Source: Grammothele lineata
Lineage: Eukaryota; Basidiomycota; Agaricomycetes; Polyporales; Polyporaceae
NCBI GenBank assembly: GCA_002150815.3
Contig: NDFF03000320.1
Span: 248,001 to 312,000 of the forward strand
DNA length: 64,000 nucleotides
Reading direction: 5' to 3'
In this document: positions 55,701 through 64,000 of the stretch, piece after piece
Position numbering within the stretch: position 1 is the stretch's first letter
Layout: the number at the start of each line of letters is the position of its first letter
Made by a program: the position numbers and the translations under genes
The notes under the pieces: model-generated
Seen by the model: only the letters and a program-made list of their open reading frames with translations
What the model was told of the DNA's origin: nothing
Databases searched by the model: none

Positions 55701-57208
55701 TGCGTGAGCTGCTCCAGCGTCGGCTCGTGCGATATCCGAAGATCAGCGGGGTACCCCAGCGAAAGCGCCTCTTCTGGAGACAGCTCGACCGTCGGATCGA
55801 CCACCGATGGCGCACCGCGGTCCAGTATCGTCGAGAGCACACAGCAGCGCCCGACGAACATCGCCCGTGGCGCGACGTCTTGCTCGAGGCGGGCGTCGAC
55901 GTGCTGCAGCAGCCGACGCAAGATCAGGGTCTGGAAGGACGGGTGATTGCGCGAAGGCGGCGGGGACCGCGCGGGTTGCTCGCCGCCTTCTTCGCGCACC
56001 CCTTCTGCTTCTTCTGGTCGTGGGCTCGGAGGCTCCTGCGTTCCAAATCGGTGCGCGATGTGGAAGCTGCACCGTAGCGGGCTCTCCCCGTCCAAGTCCG
56101 GGGAGCTCGACCGGGACGGCGCGCCGGGCGAGAGCGAGCGTTGCGGGTTCCTCGCGCTCTCAATGAACAGACCGATCTCGATGCTGTCGCCCTCTCTCGC
56201 GACGCTAATGACTTGCCGGAGTATCTAGAGCGCGGTCGCGTGGGCTGAGATGCGGCGCGCCCGTAGCGGTAATGAAGGTGAAGAGGCACTCACATGGGAC
56301 AGCGTGTACGACAGCCCGCTCTCGTCGCCCCTCACGGCGACGTGCCGCATGTCCAGCTCGTCGTGGAAGAGGACGAGATCCACCCCGGCCTGCGCGGCGA
56401 CTCCGCTCAGCGCGTCCCCCACACTCTGCAACATCTCCCCGACGTCAAAGTCGACGTAAGTGCTCGAGCCCAGCTCGGATCGCGAGCGGGTAGGGACGGC
56501 TGGCCGCGCCGGGACGTCCGTGCCGAAAGTGGACATGTTGGCGGACATGTAGTTGAGGTTCTTCATCGACGTGAACATAGCCGATACCGAGGGCGTCGGG
56601 ATCGAGAGCGAGCACGCCGAGAACTGCTCCTTGGCGGGGTCGAGCACCTGGGGCGGGGAGAGCTGGAGGAGCGTCTGGATCACCATCTGGACCGAGTCCG
56701 CCAGCTCGAGCGAGAGCTCCTGGAGGTGGACCGGGTCGTCGGAGGGGGCGGCCATGGCGACGGTGTCTGCAGAAGAAGAGGAGGGCACCCTCCTGGGGTT
56801 CTGAAAGGGGCCGAGTTGGGAGGGGAGTGGCATGGAGAGCGCTCTGGATATGCGGGGGAAGGGGTTGGACTGCCCTACCTGGTCCATGGGGTCGCGGTCG
56901 GAATGGAGGTGGTTGGTGGGGGTGACGAACTCGGAGCCGTCGCCGCCGTCTGTGCGCGGGGCTGATCGCTCGCGAGAGTTGGGTTCGGAGTCCGAGGTGT
57001 CCGCCTCGCCCTCGGACGAGGAGAGTGCGGCGGTGGCGGAGAGCTCGGAGGGGGTGGCTATTGGCGGAGGGGGCTCCGCAGGCCACGCGACGCCGAAGCG
57101 GTTGGAAGGGGGGAGCTCCACCAGGACGGCCTCGGGGTCGTCCGCGTCGGCTGCATGGCCGGCGACGATAGCTGGGAGGCGGACGGACGGCAGCCTGGCT
57201 CCGGACAT
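52765..57208 (-). CDS. SSK1: Response regulator Ssk1 of the HOG pathway
   Basis: Five exons: 57208-56294, 56224-54160, 54067-53943, 53884-53131, 53054-52765, giving 1382 aa. Ssk1 receives phosphate through Sln1-like kinases and Ypd1; unphosphorylated Ssk1 activates the Ssk2-type MAPKKK in osmostress. The receiver domain is C-terminal (about 987-1150): ISVLIVDDNPINQTILSTFM, HLILMDIQMPVMDGIQATKE (phospho-acceptor Asp in MDIQ), VALTASSLQSDRV (conserved Thr) and CNDFLTKPVSLHWLNNKIIE (Lys). An insertion of about 40 Ser/Thr-rich residues sits inside the receiver after EIRRLEKTNG, as in other basidiomycete Ssk1 proteins. The N-terminal part has conserved blocks around 230-330 (TYVDFDVGEMLQSVGDALSG). 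The tail is Pro/Ala-rich (DQPPPPPPEPEPQ). A possible 42-nt in-frame intron lies at 54720-54679. Confidence 0.95.
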
Positions 57209-57340
57209 CGCAGATGGCCTCGCCGTCCAGCAAGCTCCCTGGAGGACGGACGGCCTTCAGGAATCAGGGTGGCAGTCGCGGCGCAGAGGGAGACGTAGAG
57301 GACGAGGGCGGCAGAGACGTGGCTGGCGAGGGCGAGGAGG

Positions 57341-57371
<31 letters not shown>

Positions 57372-58120
57372 GGCGACGGGACCGCAGAAGGACTCGGACT
57401 GGCGGCTGCTGCGAGTGCCAGCGGCAGCCAGAGAGGAATCGAGGCCGTGACCGCGCGCAGATACCGCGCACAGATGGCAGTCGTCGATTCGATTCGGGGG
57501 CGCGTGTCACAAGCTCCCCAAATCCACCCGAGCCTGCCAGGGCTCCTCAGCCCAGCGTGCTAGTGCTCAGCGTGCTAGTGCTGCTAGTTGCCACCGTCGC
57601 TGCGCAGGACCCCCGCCCGTGTCGACCCTCGCCCTCGACTAGTGCGCGCATGCCCACAGGCGGTGCGGGGCCCCCGCAGTGTCTCCACCACTCCCACCTC
57701 CGCCAGGAACACCGCCATTCATTATGGCCTCGACGCGGGTGTTTGATCTTCCTCACCCCGCCCTGAGCACTCCGTCCCACTTTTTTCTCGCCGCACCCAA
57801 GACCACCCGACTGCCGACACTGCTTCGAACGCAAATACGCCAGAGCCAGATCGACGGCTTGGCGGCCCTTCCTCGTGTGCAGAATCGGCGTGTGCACGGA
57901 GATTACCCCGGAGTGCGAGTGGCCTGGTCTCGAACGCGCTGCGTAGAAGCCAAAACACGAGTTACGAGAGGGAAGGCGGATCCAGTATTGCTGTGTACCG
58001 ACTACACGAGGCGCTACCGTCCGACGTACGAACCCCGAGCCAAATCCAGCCGTAAATAGAGTCGCGACAGCGCATGCACATACACACCACAGAGCAGTAT
58101 TACAAGAACGAGCGAACGAA
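57209..58120. promoter_or_regulatory. SSK1 upstream region with pyrimidine tract
   Basis: Purine-rich on plus, hence CT-rich on the SSK1 strand, at 57327-57368, about 120-160 bp before the ATG. Such tracts are common in fungal core promoters. The remainder is the ARS2 3' flank; no gene seen. Confidence 0.45.
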
Positions 58121-61100
58121 CTAGTACGTCAACTCCACGTCGCCCTCCGCGACCTGGTCGACGTCCACGTAGCTGACCTTCTTGCCCGCCTGGGCTCGAG
58201 GGTCCTCCTTCACATTCATCGGCGGCGCTGGCGGAGGCCCACCCGTCCCGCCTCGTCCCCGCCGCACCCCTTGCCCTGACTCTAGGGCCGCGGCGACGGG
58301 CTTCGCAGGCAGGCCCGCGGAGGCAGCTGGCACAGGCAACATGTCCGCTGCCTGATCGAAGCCGGGTGCGACACCGCTGATCCGATCGCTCAACCGACGT
58401 GACACTGGCGGCTCGTCTCGACGAGGCGGAGGAGGGGGGTATGCACCATACGGGTACGCGTACGGATCCCAGAACCCGCCGGGCGGACCACCAGGATATG
58501 GAGGATAGGCCGCACCGTACGGCTGTTGATAGGGTGGCGGCCGGGAGAATTCGGTAGGGTACGCCGATGCCTGGAGGCCGTAAGCCGCTGGAGGAGGGGG
58601 CTGGCTTGCACCGACAGTCTGAGGAGGATGGGTGAAGGGTTGAATACGGTGGGGATCCAACGCAAAGTTGTTGAAGTATGGGATCTACGTATCATGATGA
58701 GTTATTGCTAGCATTCTCCTCGGAAGGAAACTCACCTCTTCCAAGTGTTTCACAAGCTCGGGATGCTTGTTCGAGATGTGCTTCTCAACGAACGACGTGG
58801 CCTTGAAGAGTTTCTGGCAAGTCTTGCAACGGAACTTGCCCTCGTCCTCCTGCTTGATGTACTGTTCACAAGCGCGAGAGAGCTCTCTAACAAGCGCACG
58901 TTAACGGCGCATACAAGACAACGTTTCATATAGACGTACTCTTCCAGGCTTTTTCCGCCATAGTCGCGAGGGTCGACTCCGTTGCGATCGATCAATAGAG
59001 CAACCTTCGAATCAAGCCATTCAAGCCATCGTTCGTCTGAAGTGGAGGTCAGCCTTTGTCTACGGCTACATGGCACAACCAACGTACCGTTACGCTTCCA
59101 ATCCCGAGCCTCCGCCGTTTTCTCCTTCGCACCCGTCTCTTCTTTCTTCGGGGCGTCCGCATCCTCCTCAACTTTCTCAGCCTTCTGAGCCTCAGCAGCC
59201 TGCAGCTCCTGCAGCATCATCTTCGACAGAGGCTTTCTCACGTGCTTAATACACTTCCGCTGCAATTCCTCTAGATGATCTGCAATAACTGCGCAGTAGT
59301 AGCACGTGTTGAACGCTGCTCGAAGGTAGGCGAGGTACAGATCCAAAGCTATCACCGTCTGCGAAAAAGAACGGCACACAAGTGATTTCAGCCATGTTTG
59401 GCACATAGGAAGGACGGCAATGGAACCTTACCCGCTTCGCTTCCAGAGCCTTCTCGTCGCTGGTGTCCACCGCGCCCTGCTCTTGAAGGTCCGCCATGAC
59501 CTTCTCGATACGCCTCTCAACCGCCTCACTGCCCATCTCCCGAGGCTCAGGGTCGTCTTCCCCGTCGCCAGCGGCATCTCCCATGGTTGTATCTTCTTGC
59601 GGAGCGTCCCCGTTGGTGTCGGCGGAATCCCCATTCTGGGCCTTCTCGTCGACCTTGGCTTTGCGAAGCGTCATGTACTCGTCTTCCAGAATGGCAGCTA
59701 GCTTCTTCGCGTTCTCAAGGTCCTTTACAAGACGCTCGGGGATGCTGGCGACCTCGGGGGTGTAGCGGACGCGGGTAACGAAGGGCTTGGTGATATGCGA
59801 AACGTGCAACTTGAAACCCTCGATCTGAGGTCATAGAATGTCAGTACCTAGTGCTCCCACTATCAGACATGACAGACTTTTTTCTCTGACAAAGAGGTCA
59901 TAACCGATGGCATATCAGCATCGTCCTCGAACTTGATCCATCCGGCGCGGTAATAGCTGCGTTTCTGCATTGGGTCACCCAGAGCAAGGTGGATAAAACC
60001 CGGAATCTTGCTGATAGACTACCAGCATTATCAGCAGGAGCTAGCATTGTAGTAAGGACAAAGGCGCTTACTTCTTCGAGCTTGGCGCGCCCAATATCCG
60101 GTGGGATGGTGCGAATCATGACCTGGTTGCCTTCCGGTGGCACCGAAACCTCCTCGCCACGGTTCGCGCCACCTCTAGTCTTGTTCACGAGGGCGTTCTT
60201 CCCTTCGTCACCACCAGCGTCTTCCTCGCCCTCCACGTTAAACTGCATGTCGTCGTCGCCTCCAGTGGGCTTCTCTTCGGCAGATTCGGCTTCGGTTTTG
60301 ACGCCATTGGCTGCGGAAGATTCGCCATTGAGATGCTCCTTGCCACCGTCCGTCGCTGCTTCGGTGAGGTCCGGATCGAACTTGCCCGACTCAAGGTCCA
60401 TGACAAACGCGTCCATTCGTCCCCGCCAACCTACCTTCCTCACGCGCGTGCGAAGCGCCTGGAACTCGGGGGCCGGGTCGTACTTCTCCGCAAACCATGG
60501 AGACTTCCTGTGATGCTCGAACATGCGCTGAAGCTACATATAGATGATATTGTTAGTGTTGGTACGAAAGGATATGTTGCTAGTGGACGCACCTGCTGGG
60601 CTGCGAACTCCTTTTTGTACTTCTCCCAGCGACTCCGGATGCCGTTCCTCGGCTTGGAACCGTCGCCAGCCTCCTGCTCCGCAGCCTTGTCAGCATTGTC
60701 CTCTTCCATAGCTTGTTGTGCGTGGTAGTAGCGGAACCATTCCGCATACTGCTTCAAAGTGGCAGGGTAGTCAAAATGGTGTGGATCCGGCGGACCGCGC
60801 CGTGAGTTGTACGGGGGTGGCGGGTATCCCCCGCGTTCGTAGCCAAATCCACGAGAATGCGCGTCTTTATTTAAAGAGAGTCAATCACACGGAGAAATGG
60901 CGATACAGCAGATATCCCACCAAAGTCGTCATTGAACCTTGGTCTGGGCTCGTACCGGTCCCGCTCCCAGGGCGACATCGAACGTCGGCGCTTGCGGCCA
61001 CCTACGACGCCACGATCGTTCAATGACCTTTGAACGCGTGCAACGCACTGTTACACGCACCTTCTTCGCCTGGAGGAGGGCTACGACTCCGACCGCGTCT

Positions 61101-61301
61101 TGCGTAGTCGTAAGCACCGCGTTCCCTTTCATAGCTCGCCCATGCTCTATCTCTGTCGTACGCTTCCCAATCGGCACGATACGGCTCCTGGGGGAAGGAT
61201 GGATCCGGATAGGACCGAGGGGGATAGCCCCCACGGTGAGGAGACCGAGAACGAGAGCGGCCGCGAGGAGGAGGAGGATAAGCAGAGCCCCAGGAGGACA
61301 T
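58121..61301 (-). CDS. ARS2: Ars2/SERRATE RNA-processing factor
   Basis: Ten exons: 61301-61061, 61001-60921, 60864-60593, 60533-60072, 60018-59878, 59824-59432, 59358-59088, 59036-58940, 58886-58736, 58684-58121, giving 890 aa. Ars2 links the nuclear cap-binding complex to RNA processing and decay machineries; the S. pombe homologue is Pir2. Visible: Arg/Ser/Tyr-rich N-terminus (PPRGRSRSRSPHRGGYPP), the conserved helical region EQYPATLK-like (DYPATLKQYAEWFRYYHAQQ), FEHHRKSPWFAEKYDP and an RRM-like part (VMIRTIPPDIGRAKLEE). Further on are DLYLAYLRAAFNTCYYCA and one C2H2 zinc finger (FRCKTCQKLFKATSFVEKH, then SNKHPE). The C-terminal leg contains NFALDPHRIQP and a Pro/Tyr/Gly-rich tail. Intron 5 uses a rare gtctgt donor but is needed to keep frame. 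Confidence 0.94.
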
Positions 61302-61616
61302 GTTAGGAAATGAGAACTGAAGAGAGAGAGAAAAGAAGAACAGTTGAGCGAAGATTGGTCATGAAGGAAGGAGAAGAGAGCAGCCCAGCATGGCGGAAGC
61401 ACGGACCTCTTGAGATCGCGACACAACGACGAGCACCGTGTTCTGGCTGCTCGCTGAGGGCTAGCTCAGTGTGGTCGCGCTGTCTAACACACGGGCGCCA
61501 CTCCCCCCGGCTTCTCGCCTGCGTTCAAGCTCCGCTTCAATCACGATGTCGTCCCGCTGCGCTCGACGTGCATACGCGTACAACGTGCATTATACTCTGC
61601 AGAATACAACAGTACG
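61302..61616. other. ARS2 promoter and ESF2 3' flank
   Basis: 315 bp between same-strand genes. Purine-rich on plus just above 61301, so CT-rich before the ARS2 start. No gene. Confidence 0.45.
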
Positions 61617-62686
61617 CTAGAATATGCTACCCAAGACATCGTCCAGCTGTGTATCTGCATCCGGTCTGGACTCGACCGGCTGGGGTTTCTTGCGTTTTTC
61701 TTTGGCCGGTGTCTTGGACGGACCATCCGTCTTCTGGACCTTTGGCGGCCGTGCATCTCCATCCTCCTTTTCCCCCTCTCGCTTCGAGGCACCGCTGCTC
61801 TCAGCTTTGCGTTTCCGCTCGGCGCGCTTGTCCAGCACACGGGCAAGCTCGACGTTCTTGAGATAGTCCTTCTGCTCCTTCCTCGACTGGGAGATCTCAA
61901 CCCGCATCTTAGCTGCGTGGACGGCTGCTTCATGGGCTAGGGGGAGGGAAAATGGCACAATGAGCCGGCAGGCATTGAAGTTGGAACACCAGTAACGCTC
62001 ACCTATCTGCTCCGTGAGCATGTTCCATTTAAACTTGGGGAGATACTTCATCGTCCATACGTCGTCCCTCCACCTCGAGCCTTTCTTCCCCCCGATTGGT
62101 TGAGCATTCAGCATTTCCGCTACAGAGCGGGCCACACGCTTGTCCTTGAACTCAACCCAGCCCTCCGTATAATGCGCCTTCTTCGTCGAGGTATACTTTC
62201 GCCGTAAATACGCTCTCTTCGCATCTGAACGTTAAAGATGAGCGTGTATGGTTGTGTGACAAGCATGGCAGGGAGCGCACCTTCTTGTTGCAAGTAGACC
62301 CTACCAACTTCCCCATATGCGCTCATGAGATGTCGCACCTTCGTTGGGCGCATTCCAGGAGGTATCCGAGAAATGTAAATAACCCCAGCCTTGTCTTGGG
62401 CGGCCTTGAACGCAGCCAGGGCTTCTGGTGTCAACGGTTTGACAATCCGTTCAGACGGTCCTGCGAAACCATCACGATCCATCCCTTCCCCGATGCCTCG
62501 CTGCCTGTCGCGTTCATCCTCATCTCCTTCGTCTAAGTCGTGTTCTTCGGAACCATTTTCCTGGTCGGATGCAGCATCTGATCTGCTGGCTTCATCATCC
62601 GACCGAGACCGAGACGAGCCTGCTTCCGGCTGCGCCGCAAATTCAAGGTCGTCCAAGATGGCGAAACGAGGGTCAGAGGATGGCAT
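61617..62686 (-). CDS. ESF2: 18S rRNA factor Esf2 (ABT1 family)
   Basis: Three exons: 62686-62281, 62224-62003, 61936-61617, giving 315 aa, close to yeast Esf2. Esf2/ABT1 is a nucleolar RRM protein of the SSU processome that stimulates the helicase Dbp8 and early 18S cleavages. Visible: acidic N-terminus ([14 protein letters not shown]), RRM start [33 protein letters not shown], family motif [40 protein letters not shown] and [19 protein letters not shown] Lys-rich C-terminus ([15 protein letters not shown]) serves as a nucleolar signal. ATG 62686 matches the family; another ATG 36 nt upstream is in frame. Confidence 0.95.
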
Positions 62687-63342
62687 GGCGAACAAGGGCG
62701 AGCTCAAGCACTGCTCAAGCACCGAAGCAGCTCAAGGACAGAATCAAACGGCAGAACCGGACCGCGATCAATTTGCTTACATCAGAGAATTCTTTGTGGC
62801 GCTTGTCCGAACAAGTTCACCAGTGGCCGACTCGCCGCCAACTTCTTCACCGCGAGCCTTTAACCCCCCACCGATGCGTATTTCGGAGTTGCCAGCTACA
62901 AACACCTCGGCTGGAAGTTATCATAGTCTGTTCACGTAAATATCGAGGGGAAGTTATTCTACTGCTATCATGTGAAGCACGTAAATCAGTACGCCACATC
63001 CGCCACGGTCAACCATGGTCAACTAACTCTCAGCAACTGATCGCCCCAATGGTACGGGTATTCCCGTGTACGGGTAGGAGGTGCATAGCATGATCGCGTT
63101 GATTAATGGATACTCTGGGCTACACAAGGTAGCGGGGACCAGGGGTCTCTAAACACAGCACCAGGTGATAGAAGACATTAAATCATAATCTTGAAACGAA
63201 GCTGACATCGTTGCACGTAGTACAGTGATAGTACACACTGCAGATATTCATGCAGCCTCGATATACATCCATGGTACTCAGGAGTGTGGAATGTGGCATC
63301 ACTTGGCGTCTTGGTGGCAGGATACTCGGTCACGACTTGCGT
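62687..63342. other. Intergenic region
   Basis: Between the ESF2 start and the end of the aldo/keto reductase gene. Open frames at its left end are antisense to ESF2. No supported gene. Confidence 0.45.
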
Positions 63343-64000
63343 CTAGTCCTTCGCCGGGCGGATGGCGGGTGCGACAGGCCAGCGGTCGAAGTGTCCAGCA
63401 TACCGGTGGAACGCGCCGTAACCCGAGCCATCTCCCTATTGAGATAAATATCTCGTAAGTTTACGACCAAACTGAAACGCGAGCCCAGGGGGAAGACGTA
63501 CAAAGAGATTGTACATGGTCCCTTTGTCGAACGGCGACGCCGCCTCGATCCTCTTGATGTGCTCGTCAGTAAGAGCAATGCTAAGCGCGGCGATGTTCGC
63601 ATGCAAGTGCTCGATCTTGCGCCCACCAATGACGGGGAACACGTATGGGGTCTTCTACATAACGTATGCGATGGCCACTACAAACGCCCTGGGTCAGATA
63701 CCTCTTGAAGATAACGGACCGAATAAGGCAGCGACTTACCTGCCTGGACGTTCGGTACGCCGACCTCGGCTCCGATCTCCTCTAGCACCTTCACCACCGC
63801 CCGCTCCCGCTCACGTTCAGCGCCTCCCCAGGCGTTCGCCAAATCACGGCCTATGTATCGCAGTCAGTCACGTAAGCAACGAGGCGGTCGTCTGGCGGGA
63901 CTCCAACTCACCCTGTTCGCCAGCCTCGCGCCGCTTCTGCTCCTCCGCGTCCGTGCGGATCTTGCCTGCGGCGAGTACATTCCACGGCGCAAGCGCCATG
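63343..64000 (-). pseudogene. Aldo/keto reductase, 3' part, with in-frame stop
   Basis: Truncated by the window edge. Visible exons: beyond 64000-63912, 63850-63740, 63677-63502, 63435-63343, all in phase. The protein reads MALAPWNVLAAGKI, RDLANAWGGAERERERAVVK, VLEEIGAEVGVPNVQ, then VAIAYVM, a TAG at 63655-63657, and KTPYVFPVIGGRKIEHLHAN. The family (norsolorinic acid reductase/AAD type, NADPH-dependent) normally has Gln in VAIAYVMQKTPYVFP, and CAG to TAG is one base. The NADPH-binding VIGGRK block and the rest to GDGSGYGAFHRYAGHF stay intact, so inactivation looks recent, or it is a base error. Moving the acceptor to the atgtag would shift frame, so splicing does not rescue it. Confidence 0.8.

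Noticed and set aside
56294..57563. Long plus-strand frames opposite SSK1 exon 1
   Set aside because: Antisense shadows; SSK1 on minus has clear conserved blocks and intron phase.
1..64000. CRISPR arrays, tRNA, rRNA genes and complete transposons
   Set aside because: No spaced direct-repeat array, no cloverleaf-like sequence, no rRNA core, and no transposase or reverse transcriptase motif found by eye.

Overview
The window is nuclear DNA from a filamentous basidiomycete, most likely an Agaricomycete. The genes are compact and rich in introns. Most introns are about 45-75 nt, with GT..AG ends (gtaagt/gtacgt/gtgagt donors). Several products belong to fungal or basidiomycete families: a Con-6-like protein, a DUF6741-like protein, an EF-hand MscS channel, Ssk1 and Gpc1. 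All gene models were spliced by hand from both strands. For the well-supported genes every exon junction keeps frame.

Layout. 0-2.5 kb: a 173-bp tandem duplication and a small decayed gene. 2.5-16.9 kb: a housekeeping block with EPL1 (NuA4 acetyltransferase), a small unknown gene, PRP31 (U4/U6 snRNP), divergent ISU1 (Fe-S scaffold) and GPC1 (glycerophosphocholine acyltransferase), TAD1 (tRNA A37 deaminase), a Con-6 protein and a DUF6741-like protein. 17-23 kb: small, poorly conserved genes, including a relative of the decayed gene at 1.5-2.0 kb and a coiled-coil gene. 24-34.7 kb: EF-hand MscS channel, secreted PA-like protein, dUTPase, S10 carboxypeptidase and a disordered SSQ-rich protein. 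36-41 kb: the second coiled-coil paralogue, degenerate coding sequence, and a P-loop NTPase of an agaricomycete lineage family. 41-45.9 kb: a GC-rich stretch of nearly 5 kb where I can support no gene. 45.9-62.7 kb: four long genes on the minus strand: a KDM3-type JmjC demethylase, SSK1 (HOG response regulator), ARS2/SERRATE and ESF2 (18S rRNA processing). 63.3-64 kb: the 3' half of an aldo/keto reductase with an in-frame stop.

How the genes relate. Most are unrelated housekeeping genes. Chromatin and RNA functions recur (EPL1, KDM3-type, PRP31, TAD1, ARS2, ESF2), but nothing shows a functional cluster. The lineage-specific parts are the two paralogue pairs. One is a small basic-tailed family, with one copy carrying a stop. 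The other is a coiled-coil family with matching exon lengths, where one copy uses a GC-AG intron at the site where the other uses GT-AG.

Limits: no similarity search or transcript data were available. Start codons are the least certain part of the models. Genes marked hypothetical rest on open frames, splice-site phase and composition only.
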